Shown here: positions 1-10,080 of the stretch, in pieces
Layout: every line of letters starts with the position of its first letter
Numbering within the stretch: position 1 is the stretch's first letter
NCBI RefSeq assembly: GCF_000384395.1
Contig: NZ_ARWE01000001.1
Coordinates: 2,888,501-2,952,500, forward strand
DNA length: 64,000 nucleotides
Direction of reading: 5' to 3'
Source of the DNA: Geopsychrobacter electrodiphilus DSM 16401
GTDB lineage: Bacteria > Desulfobacterota > Desulfuromonadia > Desulfuromonadales > Geopsychrobacteraceae
Translations under genes and position numbers: made by a program
The notes under the pieces: model-generated
Seen by the model: the letters and a program-made list of their open reading frames with translations, nothing else
Database searches by the model: none
Told to the model about the DNA's origin: nothing

Positions 1-2038
1 GCGAGATCAAGGTCATCAGGCGCTTCTGGCGAAAGTCTTCGCTGAAGGTGTTCTGATCGCGAATCGACAGCATATTGCGCAGGCGCCGGTCCTGGAGTAC
101 GGCGAAGATGATATTGGCCATTTTGTTATCTTTATTGTCGACCAGGGTCAGCTCCAGCAGTTCCGAGCCGGCGGTGTGCGGCCGCAGGATAACCCGCAGC
201 TTGCCGTCCAGGTTGTAATGGCCAGCCCATTGTTTGAGCCAGTTTTCCAGTCGCCGCGGTGGAACTTCGGTCTCGATCAGGTGCTGGAACTGGGTCGAAC
301 CCTTACCCATCGCCTTGGTGGTCGCAGTGCCGCCGGTGGTCGCCATGAGTCCGGCGTCAGAGCGCGGGCCGCCGACGTAGGTCTGCGGCGTCTTGTAGGG
401 AGAGTCGATCAGGCGCAGCTTACGTTGCAGACGGGCCAGCGCCAGCATACCGTCTTCCTTGAGCGCCCGGGCAAACTCTTCGCCAGCCAGGCCGTCGACC
501 TGATGTCCGCCGTAGGTGATGAAGTTGAAGACAAAACCGAGCTTGCCGATCTCGACCGGAAAGTTGCGCATCTCCTCCTCGCTCATACCGGTCGAATCCC
601 AGTTGAAGGAGGGGGACAGGTTGTAGGCCATCATCTTGTCAGGATAAACCGCGCGGATCGCATCAGAGAAGATTTTGGCATCATGCAGATCGGCGGTCTT
701 GGTCTCCATCCAGATGATATCGGCAAAGGGCGCCACGCCGAGGGATTTGGCAATCGCGTAGGAGATACCGCCGCGGACCTGATAATAACCTTCAGGGGTG
801 CGCGCAATATCGCAGTTCCAGATGATGTTGAACCCCAGAGAACGGGCCTTCTCTCGCGCCTCGACAAAAGACGCGGTCTCGACGAAGGCATGCCACTCGT
901 CGACGGTCATAGCGATCTCGGCCCCTTCATCGATATGAAAGGCCATGACATCAGCGACCGCCTCGCCGTAGGTCTTGAGGCTGGCCTCCATCTGCCAGAG
1001 TTCAAGCAGACGGGTCGAGGCATCATCAAGAGCCGCTGTGATCGCTGCGGTACTCCGGTTGGACATCGCCTTGATTCTGGCCTTGATTTCGGTCGTGAGG
1101 CCGATCTTGTCGAGCCAGGCATCGGCTTCGGCGTAAGCCTCATCCGAAATGCGGTACATCAGGTGGCCGTTGATCTCCGCCACTCCCCCGGTATGGAACT
1201 GGCGCATGACGGCCAGAAAAGCGGTCTTGTAGTTAGGGATGTTGGTACTGGTCGCACCGAGGATGAAGCGCTGATCTCGTTCGTCGCCACGTCCGTCGAG
1301 AAAGGTCGCCGCCTCGGCATCGGTGCGCGCGACGATGATCCCCGGCACCTTCATGACGTCGAGTTGAAAGCGTGCGGCGTTGAGGCGCTTGATCTGTTCA
1401 TCGACCGGCACCAGCACCTTGCCGGCCTGATGCCCGCATTTCTTGACCCCCGGTTTCTGATCTTCAATATGGTAACCCGGCACCCCGACCTCGGCAAAAC
1501 GCCGGATCAGGTTGCGTACGTGGGCGTCGCCGCCGTGGCCGGTATCGGCGTCGGCAATAATAAAGGGGCGATAATCGATGGCGGGGGTCTCCTTGCGCTC
1601 CTGTTCGGTCATACGCAGGCGCAGATAATACTGATTGCGATCGGCCGCCATCAGGGCACGCACCAGGGGCGCGGCCTCATCGGGCACCTGACTTAAAGGG
1701 TAACTGGCCAGGTCGGGCCCCGGATCTTCATTGATTGAACCCTTGGCCGAAGTCGCCCAGCCACCCAGATAGATCCCCTCGATCCCCATGCGCTTGATCG
1801 TCACCGCCTGACCGGGTGAATAAGGACCAAAGGTGGTGATCGATTTCCCCGCCTTGAACAGTTCACGCAGGCGCTGGTGAAAAGCCTCCGCAGCATCGCG
1901 CGCGATGGTGTAATCAACCGCGATCGTGCCGCGTTGCTCGACCACCTGATCGGCGGTAAACAGCCGTAAAATCCCTGCGAACCGCGGACTATTGAACCAG
2001 TCGCGGGTGGCCTTGACCTCTTCAGAAAATGTGCTCAT
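1..2038 (-). CDS. aceA: isocitrate lyase, long form (3' end cut by window edge)
   Basis: Cleaves isocitrate to glyoxylate and succinate, the first step of the glyoxylate shunt, in the cytoplasm. The frame is open from the ATG at 2038, behind the strong site GGAAAGAGGAGGGAAGC, to the window edge. The isocitrate lyase signature KKCGH is present with its catalytic Cys at about residue 201, followed by the conserved [11 protein letters not shown] and NLSPSFNWD stretches. At least 679 codons are visible, whereas usual bacterial enzymes are about 430 to 530 residues. The length fits the long ICL2-like class known from Mycobacterium AceA2, which has an extra C-terminal domain; that assignment is inference because the end is missing. 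It lies 16 bases behind malate synthase, so the two should be co-transcribed. Confidence 0.93.
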   Translation of the reverse strand, partial: MSTFSEEVKATRDWFNSPRFAGILRLFTADQVVEQRGTIAVDYTIARDAAEAFHQRLRELFKAGKSITTFGPYSPGQAVTIKRMGIEGIYLGGWATSAKGSINEDPGPDLASYPLSQVPDEAAPLVRALMAADRNQYYLRLRMTEQERKETPAIDYRPFIIADADTGHGGDAHVRNLIRRFAEVGVPGYHIEDQKPGVKKCGHQAGKVLVPVDEQIKRLNAARFQLDVMKVPGIIVARTDAEAATFLDGRGDERDQRFILGATSTNIPNYKTAFLAVMRQFHTGGVAEINGHLMYRISDEAYAEADAWLDKIGLTTEIKARIKAMSNRSTAAITAALDDASTRLLELWQMEASLKTYGEAVADVMAFHIDEGAEIAMTVDEWHAFVETASFVEAREKARSLGFNIIWNCDIARTPEGYYQVRGGISYAIAKSLGVAPFADIIWMETKTADLHDAKIFSDAIRAVYPDKMMAYNLSPSFNWDSTGMSEEEMRNFPVEIGKLGFVFNFITYGGHQVDGLAGEEFARALKEDGMLALARLQRKLRLIDSPYKTPQTYVGGPRSDAGLMATTGGTATTKAMGKGSTQFQHLIETEVPPRRLENWLKQWAGHYNLDGKLRVILRPHTAGSELLELTLVDNKDNKMANIIFAVLQDRRLRNMLSIRDQNTFSEDFRQKRLMTLIS

Positions 2039-2054
2039 GCTTCCCTCCTCTTTC

Positions 2055-3971
2055 CTAACGGCACGCAGCCGATATGGTGTCAAGATTTTCGGTGATGCGC
2101 ACGCCCGTATTTTTGTAGGCGTCCAGATACTGAGCGATCCGCTGCCGGGCAACCCCGAGATCCTCATTGTTGAGATTGATATTCAGCAGATCGATATACC
2201 AGGGCGCTTTGACCGGATCGAGGACATAAGCTTCAACAATGGCGCGCGCAATCGGCAGGGTCGTGATCTTGGAGGCATCGTAGACGTCACGGTTATTCGC
2301 CGCGAGGAGCTTGGCGTATTCCTCTTCGAGCAGACGGTTGAAAATCTCAAGGTTGAAAACGTCACCGGCTTTGAGTCCGCTTTCGGTATCATCTTCAGTC
2401 AGCGCGGCGCCTTTGTGGATCCATTCCCACAGAATGCTCAGGCGTATCTCGCCGGTCGCCATATCTTCCATCAGATAGAGGATGTCATCGTTGCCGAAAA
2501 AGTCGGCCGGTTTAAGCGCCGCCGCCTGCATCCCCTGACCGAAGGCGTTGCCATACTGCAGCGCCACACTCAAAAGGTTGCGTGCGCCGCGTACGGTGCG
2601 TGGCGCAGGTTCCAGCAGGGTCAGGCCAGCGGCATCCTCAGCCGTGTAGCCGAGCGGCGCAAAATTGCGCCCGAGCTGGTTCGCCTCACCGACCACTTCC
2701 CAGACCGGGCGGATGATATGCGCCATCTTCCAGTGCGCAATCCACTTGCCACTGGCCCCCTCACGCTGCTCGCGTTCGGCGCCGGCCTTGGCCTTTTTCA
2801 TGCTGCTCGCGACGCCTTCTTTTGAACCGACCGGAATATTCGGCTCCATCCCCCCCTGCCAGAGGGCAAAGTTGCCTTTGGCGTCCGGAGTGTTCACCGC
2901 GCGGCGCACGCGATCTTCGTAGTTGCGCATGTAGCCGTAAGTCATGACGATCGATTCGATGTTGGGATTGACAAAGTCCATGTCCCAGCTGGTGGCGTCG
3001 GAGACGCTGTTGATGTAGTCCCAGCGACCGGTGTTGAAACCGACGAAATGCAGACCCAGAGCCGCGCGAATCTCCATCAGCTGGAATGTCTGCTCCAGCT
3101 GTTCGACCAGCACGTAGACCTTGATCGTACCTTCAGCCAGACTCAGATGCCCTTCGAGGGCGGTCAGCATCCGGCTCCAGAAACCGGCCTCTTCGGCGGT
3201 CTGAATTTTGGGCAGGTAGAGAACGATGGAGGAACCGTCCTTGAGCAGATTCTTATAGTTATTGACCACATAGAGGCACATGTCGACGGCGGAGGCGGAG
3301 AGCGACTGGCCATCCACGCGGATATGCCGGTCGTCCAGGTGCAGTCCGCGCGCACGGAAGATTTTGGTCGTGAAGTCGAGTTGACTTCGCCAGTCGGCGA
3401 TGATCTCGCGGCCGAAGAACTCACGCGCCCAGGCGTTCATTTCAACGGCGACCTGTTCGGCTACTTCATAAAAGAGAGGATCACGGGCGATGGCCAGCTT
3501 GAGGCTGCGCTGGTTGTCAAGGGACATGGTGGTGATCTGACCCAGGGCATCCTCACCGTCAAACATCCAGCCGTCGGCACCCGAGAGCAGGGCATAGGCG
3601 ACATTCCTCAGGTTCGCCTTGACCGGGGAGTTCGGCTTGGCGGCCGGACCCGTTCCCTGAATCCACTGCCGTTGCAGGTCATGGGGGATAACGGCGCCAA
3701 CAAACTTGCCATCCCGCGCATCCTGGACCCGAATACCGGTCCCCTGAATGACAGCATCAGGGGCAAGAAAACCGATAGCTTTGCGCTCCTTGATGCGTGC
3801 GGTACGGCGCTTGGTGCGCTCCATCATCAGACGCTTCTGTTCAGCGTTGAACTGCGACATGAAGGTCAGGGCGACAAGTGCTTCCGGTGTGTAGATGTCG
3901 GCATAGTCTGCCGCCAGATTGTCCCGGATCTGCAGCTGCGGGTCGCCGTTGGTCTTTGCTGTGGTCCTCAT
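2055..3971 (-). CDS. aceB: malate synthase
   Basis: Condenses glyoxylate with acetyl-CoA to malate, the second glyoxylate-shunt reaction. The 638-residue protein shows the malate synthase core [10 protein letters not shown] (around residues 305-315), the DGEDALGQ segment near residue 140 and MEPNIPVGS near 370. The length is somewhat above the roughly 530-residue AceB type and below the roughly 720-residue GlcB type. The ATG at 3971 follows GGGGGAGGACCCG. The gene is first in an aceB-aceA unit, with a promoter-like sequence and an inverted repeat in the 166 bases upstream. Assignment to malate synthase is secure; the subclass is not. Confidence 0.94.
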   Translation of the reverse strand: MRTTAKTNGDPQLQIRDNLAADYADIYTPEALVALTFMSQFNAEQKRLMMERTKRRTARIKERKAIGFLAPDAVIQGTGIRVQDARDGKFVGAVIPHDLQRQWIQGTGPAAKPNSPVKANLRNVAYALLSGADGWMFDGEDALGQITTMSLDNQRSLKLAIARDPLFYEVAEQVAVEMNAWAREFFGREIIADWRSQLDFTTKIFRARGLHLDDRHIRVDGQSLSASAVDMCLYVVNNYKNLLKDGSSIVLYLPKIQTAEEAGFWSRMLTALEGHLSLAEGTIKVYVLVEQLEQTFQLMEIRAALGLHFVGFNTGRWDYINSVSDATSWDMDFVNPNIESIVMTYGYMRNYEDRVRRAVNTPDAKGNFALWQGGMEPNIPVGSKEGVASSMKKAKAGAEREQREGASGKWIAHWKMAHIIRPVWEVVGEANQLGRNFAPLGYTAEDAAGLTLLEPAPRTVRGARNLLSVALQYGNAFGQGMQAAALKPADFFGNDDILYLMEDMATGEIRLSILWEWIHKGAALTEDDTESGLKAGDVFNLEIFNRLLEEEYAKLLAANNRDVYDASKITTLPIARAIVEAYVLDPVKAPWYIDLLNINLNNEDLGVARQRIAQYLDAYKNTGVRITENLDTISAACR

Positions 3972-4035
3972 CGGGTCCTCCCCCTGCTACGATGAACGTC
4001 GGTTCACCGTAGGCTGTATGTGGTGGCTTTGATAT

Positions 4036-4079
4036 ATGACTATTTTGGTCATTTAATCCGTTGAAGGTCTCTAAGTCAA
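4036..4079 (-). promoter_or_regulatory. promoter and possible operator for aceB-aceA
   Basis: Read on the minus strand, a -35 TTGACT (4079-4074) is followed after 17 bases by a -10-like TTAAAT (4056-4051). Overlapping the -10 end lies the inverted repeat ATGAC-N7-GTCAT (4052-4036). An operator at that place would block transcription start, so a repressor is plausible. The regulator is not identifiable from sequence; the IclR-family gene at 56165 is one candidate because IclR represses aceBA in enterics, but that link is speculation. Confidence 0.45.
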
Positions 4080-4137
4080 TACATTCCTAAAATTATGTTT
4101 AATTTTATTTTAGATTGCCCCCCGAAGAGCTACAAAA

Positions 4138-5316
4138 TTAACCCAGAGCCTTCTGCATGGCAGACAACGCGACCCCTGATGTAATATCGGCGCCCATGTC
4201 GCTCAACACCGCTTCGAGTGCGCCGATACACAGCAAGATATTCTCCGCCCGGCTGGAGTGCCCCATCAGGCCGATGCGCCAGACCTTGCCGGCCAGGGCA
4301 CCGAGACCGGCACCGATCTCCAGGTTGTATTCACCCAACAGACGACCGCGCACCACTGCCTCATCAACCCCGGCGGGAATAGTCACGGCGTTCAACTGCG
4401 GGAGGCGTTCCCCCTCTTTGACGATAAACTTCAGCCCCATGGCCTCCAGTCCCGCCCTGAGCGCCAGATGGTTCTTGTGATGTCGCGCCCAGGCGTTTTC
4501 CAACCCCTCTTCCTGCAGCATCAGCAACGACTCATGCAGGGAATAGAGGGCGTTGATCGGGGCGGTATGATGATAGGCGCGCCGGGTTCCGCTGCCCCAA
4601 TAGCCCATGACCAGGGTCAGGTCCAGAAACCAGCTTTGCACCCTGGTTTTGCGAGTGAGGATCTTCTCCTGCGCACGCTCGTTGAAGCTCACCGGCGACA
4701 AACCCGGCGTGCAGGAGAGACATTTCTGTGAACCGGAGTAGATAGCGTCGATCCCCCACTCATCCACCTTGAGCGGGGTGCCGCCCAGCGAGGTCACGGC
4801 GTCAACGATGGTCAGGCAGTCATGCGCATGCGCCAGCGTGACCAGCGCGGCGACATCCGACTGGGCCCCGGTCGATGTTTCGGCCTGGACCATGGCGATA
4901 ATTTTCGCATCGGGATGCGCCTTCAGCGCTTCCTCGAGTTTGCCGATATCAATCGCTTCGCCCCAGGTATCCTCCACCAGCACTGCGACGCCACCGCAAC
5001 GTTCGACATTCTCCTTCATTCGCCCGCCGAAGACGCCGTTCTGACAGACGATGACCTTGTCCCCCGGCTCGACCAGATTAACGAAACAGGTCTCCATCCC
5101 GGCGGAACCGGGCGCAGAAACCGGCATGGTCAATGCGTTTTTGGTCTGAAAGGCGTACTGCAATAATTCCTTCAATTCATCCATCAGGCGGATAAATTCA
5201 GGATCGAGGTGTCCAATGGTCGGACGCGAAAGCGCCTCCAGGATACGGGGATGAACATCAGAGGGACCCGGTCCCATCAGGGTGCGGACAGGAGGATTAA
5301 ATGATTTAACGGACAT
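4138..5316 (-). CDS. alanine/serine-glyoxylate aminotransferase, class V
   Basis: A PLP-dependent aminotransferase of fold type I, class V, 392 residues. It resembles the alanine-glyoxylate and serine-glyoxylate enzymes: the N-terminal MGPGPSDVHP, the HLDPEF segment, and the PLP lysine K198 in SGSQKCL. It likely converts glyoxylate plus alanine or serine to glycine. The ATG at 5316 follows AAAAGGGGTCATCAC. It sits upstream of aceB-aceA on the same strand, with a promoter-bearing gap of 166 bases between, so it is probably a separate unit with a related job: balancing glyoxylate between malate and glycine. The amino donor cannot be told from sequence. Confidence 0.9.
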   Translation of the reverse strand: MSVKSFNPPVRTLMGPGPSDVHPRILEALSRPTIGHLDPEFIRLMDELKELLQYAFQTKNALTMPVSAPGSAGMETCFVNLVEPGDKVIVCQNGVFGGRMKENVERCGGVAVLVEDTWGEAIDIGKLEEALKAHPDAKIIAMVQAETSTGAQSDVAALVTLAHAHDCLTIVDAVTSLGGTPLKVDEWGIDAIYSGSQKCLSCTPGLSPVSFNERAQEKILTRKTRVQSWFLDLTLVMGYWGSGTRRAYHHTAPINALYSLHESLLMLQEEGLENAWARHHKNHLALRAGLEAMGLKFIVKEGERLPQLNAVTIPAGVDEAVVRGRLLGEYNLEIGAGLGALAGKVWRIGLMGHSSRAENILLCIGALEAVLSDMGADITSGVALSAMQKALG

Positions 5317-5927
5317 GTGATGACCCCTTTTTAAGTGAAAACGTTGGAATTAGTATCCATACAGGAAGGCTGAAAGTCGGTTTAAATATCACAAAAAATA
5401 CTATCCTATCCGCTCAAAAGAACAACACCGTGAAATCCGGAAATTTGATTTTACAAAATTTAAAGCAGATAAAATATTAGATTTGCGGAATTATAACCAA
5501 TAAAGTGATAGTTATCAATAAAGAGATGAAACAGATTTACTGTCGAACAGGGTGCTTTAAGTCTCCAGGTGAAACAAGGGAGGGAGTCAGCGCAACCGGT
5601 GAGGCGGTCCTGACAGTTGTAATCAGGTTGGGCCGAGACGGTCAGAAACCCTGCTCAGCGAGCCCTTCCCTCTCATCTTGATGCTGGATCATTGTTTATC
5701 GTGGTTTGTTTTCCGAGCCCCAAATGGTCCGCCCCGGGCAGGGGATTAGCATTGAATGGTTGATTAATTTTTAGGCGAATAGCTACGAAGGGAAAAGCTG
5801 CTGGCCTCGGCCTGAATTATCAACATCAAAGTACCGGGTTACCAACAGGAGCTGTTCAAAACCAAAGCAGCTAACTCGCTGGAGCCCGAGACAGACCATT
5901 ACTTCTGCAGGCAGCTAGGCATTTATC
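5317..5927. other. 611-base non-coding gap
   Basis: No convincing gene. It holds the AT-rich promoter side of the aminotransferase gene, a short palindrome TGATA-GT-TATCA at 5506-5517, and the structured candidate RNA listed separately. From about 5660 to 5927 I find only short frames without a clear start; one frame near 5820-5927 stays open into the neighbouring antisense gene but matches nothing I know. Confidence 0.5.
5541..5660 (+). ncRNA. cobalamin-riboswitch-like RNA, no downstream gene
   Basis: On the plus strand, CAGGGT (5548-5553) can pair with ACCCTG (5648-5653), closing a domain of about 106 bases. Inside, AACAAGGGA and GCGCAACC are followed by GCGGTCCTGACAGTTGTAA and a hairpin CCTGA/TCAGG (5609-5627). 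The 3' side reads GGTCAGAAACCCTGC, close to the B12-box pattern AGYCAGGAGACCTGCC. This order resembles a short cobalamin riboswitch. There is no same-strand gene for at least 2 kb, so it may be a relic or act in trans. Made by eye; alignment is imperfect. Confidence 0.35.
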
Positions 5928-7442
5928 CTAAAGGAGGATATTTTTATCAATTTTTTCCGGGCCACTGCTAATCGTTTGCCCAGCAGCCTCTGCTATCCCG
6001 CGCAACATCCCATTAAAAACATAATGATGAAATGGCATGACGGCATACCAGTAAAGGAGACCGAACAGGCCGCGCGGCAGAAACCGGGCAATCTGCTGCA
6101 ACTCAGTCTGTCCGTCTGCAAGTCGATTCAGTCTGAAGGAAAGAACTGCTTCCCCCGGTAATTTCATTTCTGCGGAGAGCATCAGGTGCGTGCATTTTTC
6201 AACTGCTACCACACGCCAGAAATCGATGACATCTCCCGGAAAAAGTTCAGAGGCGCTTCGTCGTCCCCGGCAGAGTCCAACCCCGCCGCAGATACGATCA
6301 ATAAAACCGCGAATTTCCCATAACCAGTTTGCATAGTAGTAGCCGACTTCCCCGCCGATGGAACTGACGGCTGGCCAGATGTCTTCCGGCTGGCCATTAA
6401 GAACAATTCTTCGGGCATCACTGAAAAGACTGCCGCCGGCCCAGGCCGGGTCGCCGGGGTTACTCCATTCCGCCGGGTGAATTTCCCCCGAATCGGTCCA
6501 GGAGGTCTCCACCGTATGCTGTTTAATACGATCGAGTGCAAGGCGGATCGCCTTGCGGGTATCGAAAAGTTCTTGCGGCAAAAGCTCGGCGATTCGGTTC
6601 TCCCGGCAAACCACCGGATTACTTAAACCTTCCGCCAGTGGCCGGGCAATTGACGCCGGTACCGGGGTAACCAGGTGGATCCAGTAGGAACTGAGGCGCG
6701 GAGTGAGAACCGGAACCGGAATAATCCAGCGCCTCGGCAATCCGGCTTCCTCGGCATAAACTTCCATCAATTGCCGATAGTCGATCACTTCTGGCTGGCC
6801 GATATCGAAGGTTCCGCCAACCACATCCTTATGCTCAAGACAACCGAGCAGATAATGAAGAACATTGCGGACCCCGATAGGTTGACAGGGGGTACTCACC
6901 CAGCGGGGCGTGATCATCACCGGCAGCCGGTCAACCAGATAGCGGAGGATTTCAAATGAGGCGCTACCGGAACCGATGATCATGGCCGCGCGTAGAATTG
7001 TGACAGGGACAGCTCCCTGGCGGAGAATATTGCCGACTTCGGTGCGTGACTGCAGGTGGTGACTCAGCTCACTCTGCTCTTCACCAAGCCCGCTAAGATA
7101 AATGATCTGTTCCAGGTTTGCCGCTTCTGCCGCAACGACCATATTCCGGGCTGCGGTGCGATCGGTCACCGAAAAATCTTTCACCTCCGGACTCATCGAG
7201 TGAACCAGGTAATAGGCCGCCCGGCAGCCGGCGATGGCTTGAATTAAGGCGTCGGAATCAAGGACATCACCCTTGATGATGCTTAAATTCGGATGCTGTG
7301 CCCAGGGACGATCTCTCAGCTTTTCCGGCGCCCGGACCAAAGCACGAACCTGGTAGCCGGAATCCAGCAGCCGAGGGAGAAGGCGACCACCAATGTATCC
7401 TGTTGCCCCAGCAACAAATATCGGTTTTGTGCTGACTTCCAT
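5928..7442 (-). CDS. NAD(P)-binding protein with C-terminal DUF2867-like domain
   Basis: The N-terminal half is an atypical short-chain dehydrogenase/epimerase fold with the nucleotide-binding motif GATGYIGG at about residues 11-18. Residues from about 340 to the end match the DUF2867 (SRPBCC-like) pattern of proteins annotated as NAD(P)H-binding/DUF2867. The frame is open from 7508, but the ATG at 7442 has GGAG eight bases upstream and puts the Rossmann motif at the usual place, so I use it (504 residues). The substrate is unknown. Such genes often travel with photolyase genes, as here; a role in photoprotection or chromophore handling is inference. It ends next to the non-coding gap. Confidence 0.8.
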   Translation of the reverse strand: MEVSTKPIFVAGATGYIGGRLLPRLLDSGYQVRALVRAPEKLRDRPWAQHPNLSIIKGDVLDSDALIQAIAGCRAAYYLVHSMSPEVKDFSVTDRTAARNMVVAAEAANLEQIIYLSGLGEEQSELSHHLQSRTEVGNILRQGAVPVTILRAAMIIGSGSASFEILRYLVDRLPVMITPRWVSTPCQPIGVRNVLHYLLGCLEHKDVVGGTFDIGQPEVIDYRQLMEVYAEEAGLPRRWIIPVPVLTPRLSSYWIHLVTPVPASIARPLAEGLSNPVVCRENRIAELLPQELFDTRKAIRLALDRIKQHTVETSWTDSGEIHPAEWSNPGDPAWAGGSLFSDARRIVLNGQPEDIWPAVSSIGGEVGYYYANWLWEIRGFIDRICGGVGLCRGRRSASELFPGDVIDFWRVVAVEKCTHLMLSAEMKLPGEAVLSFRLNRLADGQTELQQIARFLPRGLFGLLYWYAVMPFHHYVFNGMLRGIAEAAGQTISSGPEKIDKNILL

Positions 7443-7551
7443 TAATGATCTCCAGTCGGAGGTGAGGACCATAGCTATGCAACAAAAAGCAGCCGAAATC
7501 TGGTCCAAACAATCGGTTTTGCAGCCGGCTTATGGATAGACCGACAGGTTC

Positions 7552-9015
7552 CTAGGCAAGATAGCGCTGCAGGTAATTTTTGACCGAAAACTTACGCGCC
7601 GTATTCTCCGAAGTCATATAACGTATTTTACCGTATATTGGCCGCTCCGGCCCCCAGGCCCGGTCGTAGCGGCCAAGGCACCAGAAGATGCCACTCACCG
7701 AATTGGGATCGCGGCCGTCAAGGGCGTACTTATCATTGAGGGTTAACATGGTCTGCAAGGCAGCCTCGGCATCGCGGCTCCATTCGAGGATTTTTTTCCC
7801 CCAGAGCATGCGTAAATAATTCTGCATCCTTCCTTCGCGCAGCAGCTGATTCTGCGCTGCGTTCCAGAGGGGATCCTGGGTTTTCGCCTGTTCGAGCTGT
7901 TCCAAACTGTACAGATTGGGGCGTGGATCGTCGCGGTGTCTGGCGAGCGACCTGCGCGCCCAATCGGGGAGAGAATGATACTGATCGTAGTCCGGGCGGT
8001 ACCGGGCCGCGTTGAAACCGACCTCCCGCCAGGTAAGCAGTTCATCCAGAAAGCCCTCCGCCGCTTCACTCATTCCCCACCAGCCGCTGCGTTTACCCTT
8101 GATTTCCGGCCCGAGTTTGCCGACCGACCAGCGCTCCTGCGCGACCAGTTGAGTGAATATCTGATGGCTGGAGATCTGACCAAAATGGAGATAGGGAGAG
8201 AGTTCGCTGCTGACCGTTTTTTCCGGTTCGCTGCGTTGAAGATAGTGCGGCAAGCGTTCTTCAAGGAAACGCTGCAGGTAAAAATCGGCTTCCCGCCAGC
8301 CACCGAGTTCATCGACGGGTGCAACCTGGTGATCGATGGGCAGTCGGGACAGAACCTCGGGAGCGGCCGCCAGCAATTCGACCGCTGCTGGCGACCAGTG
8401 TTGCCTGACCGCATGCGGCAGCGACTCAAGTCGGGGCAGGCTGACGCCGTCAAGGGCATCGCGCTGCGGGAATTCGAATAAATGACCGGGTAGCTGTTTC
8501 TGGAGCATGCGGCGAAATGCGTGGGCCGTGGGAAAATCCCTGTCGACCGCACCCAACGGCAACAGGCCGTTGCTGTCGACTGCCTCCAGCCTTACCCTGA
8601 CCTTGTCTGCCGCAGACTGTAGCATGTGCGGATAGAAGAAACCGGGATGGTCGTCCGCGACGATCAGGCATGCCGCGCCAGCCAGCGCCTCCAGCAAACC
8701 CTTCCCCGCACCCTGCCCGGTTTCGACAAAGGGGTAGTAGTGGGCGGCAGTTGTGCCGAAATGGGCGGCATTATCGGCCATGCCGTTCAGAATAAAACGG
8801 TGCAGGCGATCACTGGCGTAAGGATAGTCGCAACGCAGGGCTTCTAAAATCAGCAGCGGTTTCTGCCGCTGCCTGGCCTGCTCGACTGCCCGCTGCAGGG
8901 CGAAATTATAAAACGGCCGGCGAAATGCGGTCATCCAGTAGAGGATGTAGTCGCCAGTGACATTGGACGGCAGATCATTTAACTGCCGGATGCGCAAGCC
9001 TGGTATCTCAGACAT
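7552..9015 (-). CDS. phr: class II deoxyribodipyrimidine photolyase
   Basis: A light-driven flavoenzyme that splits cyclobutane pyrimidine dimers in DNA. The 487-residue protein has class II hallmarks: LYWMTAFRR near the N-terminus, NYLRMLWGKKILEW near residue 395, and the C-terminal FAD-binding stretch GIFWCLGRYDRAWGPERP followed by KIRYMTSENTARKF. Its start overlaps the stop of the upstream YbgA-like gene by 8 bases, which indicates one operon with translational coupling. Class II enzymes are patchily distributed in bacteria, so lateral acquisition is possible. Function is confident. Confidence 0.93.
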   Translation of the reverse strand: MSEIPGLRIRQLNDLPSNVTGDYILYWMTAFRRPFYNFALQRAVEQARQRQKPLLILEALRCDYPYASDRLHRFILNGMADNAAHFGTTAAHYYPFVETGQGAGKGLLEALAGAACLIVADDHPGFFYPHMLQSAADKVRVRLEAVDSNGLLPLGAVDRDFPTAHAFRRMLQKQLPGHLFEFPQRDALDGVSLPRLESLPHAVRQHWSPAAVELLAAAPEVLSRLPIDHQVAPVDELGGWREADFYLQRFLEERLPHYLQRSEPEKTVSSELSPYLHFGQISSHQIFTQLVAQERWSVGKLGPEIKGKRSGWWGMSEAAEGFLDELLTWREVGFNAARYRPDYDQYHSLPDWARRSLARHRDDPRPNLYSLEQLEQAKTQDPLWNAAQNQLLREGRMQNYLRMLWGKKILEWSRDAEAALQTMLTLNDKYALDGRDPNSVSGIFWCLGRYDRAWGPERPIYGKIRYMTSENTARKFSVKNYLQRYLA

Positions 9016-9961
9016 GGTTGCGCAGTTTTAACTCAACCGGATGAGGGTTAAGATAGACCTGCTGCCCAAGGTATGGCTGATCGTATTTGCGCACGAAATG
9101 ATTCAGCAGGGTCAGCGGTACGATCAACGGTATCAGCTGGGTGCGGTAATTTTCAATCAGGGTGATGACCTCCTGCTTTTCATCCGCACTGAGCTGTTTT
9201 TTGAAGTAACCGAGAATATGTTGCAGGACGTTGGCATGTTTGGCCACACTGGTTTTCACATGCAAGGCCTTCAGCAACTGTTGCAGATAGTCCCGATAAA
9301 GGATATCGACATCCAGATTGCCGGCTTCGGCGATCAGCTTACCCATCTGTCGGTAGCTCTCGACGCTGTGAGCCATAAGCAGATATTTGTGTCGGGTATG
9401 GAAATCGATCAGCAGTTTCGCCGATCTCCCCTGCGCCAGCGATGCGCGCCAGCGCTTCAGAACAAAAATCGCTTCGATGAAATTCTCCCGCAAAAGGGGA
9501 TCATGCAACCGCCCATCTTCCTCGACCGGAAGGAGGGGGAAGTGTGCCATGAAGACTCTGGCGAACAGACCGACGCCGGTCTTGTTCGGCACGCCGTTAC
9601 GGTCGTATAGACGAACCCGCTCCATACCGCTGCTCGGTGACTTCGACTTGAAGACGAAGCCAGCGAGATCCTCTTTTTCCAGCAGCCTGACCCGTTGCTC
9701 TGCCCAGGAGGTCATCCGCTCGGTGATATCTTCACCACTTTTTGAAAACACCAGACGTTGCTCGTCCGGGGTGCCGACCAGACGCAGGGTTTCACGCGGA
9801 GTCGGAAGGCCGACTTCGACTTCGGGGCAGACCGGGACATAGTCAACATAGCGACCGAGGGTTTCGGTCAGAAAGCGATCAAGCTGGTGGCTGCCGTCGA
9901 AGCGAACTTTTTCACCGAGCAGGCAGGAACTTATTCCAAGGCGGATGGTTTCTGCTGTCAT
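9008..9961 (-). CDS. YbgA-like protein (DUF523 + DUF1722)
   Basis: A 317-residue two-domain protein. The DUF523 part (about residues 1-150) begins with the typical GISSCLLGEKVRFDG and contains VPVCPEVEVGL; the DUF1722 part follows, with HTRHKYLLMAHS near residue 195. E. coli YbgA carries the DUF1722 part and lies beside phrB, so linkage to photolyase is a repeated theme. The open frame extends to 9997, but the ATG at 9961 has CAGGAGAAAACC directly upstream, so I take it as start. Several conserved Cys suggest metal or cluster binding, unproven. It is first in an operon with the photolyase. Confidence 0.88.
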   Translation of the reverse strand: MTAETIRLGISSCLLGEKVRFDGSHQLDRFLTETLGRYVDYVPVCPEVEVGLPTPRETLRLVGTPDEQRLVFSKSGEDITERMTSWAEQRVRLLEKEDLAGFVFKSKSPSSGMERVRLYDRNGVPNKTGVGLFARVFMAHFPLLPVEEDGRLHDPLLRENFIEAIFVLKRWRASLAQGRSAKLLIDFHTRHKYLLMAHSVESYRQMGKLIAEAGNLDVDILYRDYLQQLLKALHVKTSVAKHANVLQHILGYFKKQLSADEKQEVITLIENYRTQLIPLIVPLTLLNHFVRKYDQPYLGQQVYLNPHPVELKLRNHV

Positions 9962-10080
9962 ATGGTTTTCTCCTGAATAAACAAGGTCACTCAACAATGC
10001 TAACAGAAAACCGTTCCTCCAGCTGATGCCAGCTCCTGGGAATGTAATAAGTAGTACCTGAATAGGCGATTTTGAATGAT

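Noticed and set aside
176-1696. Long plus-strand open frame of 506 codons
   Set aside because: It is antisense to the isocitrate lyase gene, has no ribosome-binding site or recognisable domain, and is a codon-bias shadow of the real gene.
3048-3995. Plus-strand open frame of 315 codons
   Set aside because: Antisense to malate synthase; no family resemblance and no start signal.
5820-5940. Open frame leading into the gene at 5928, possible transposase remnant
   Set aside because: No start, no known domain, and not enough length to judge.
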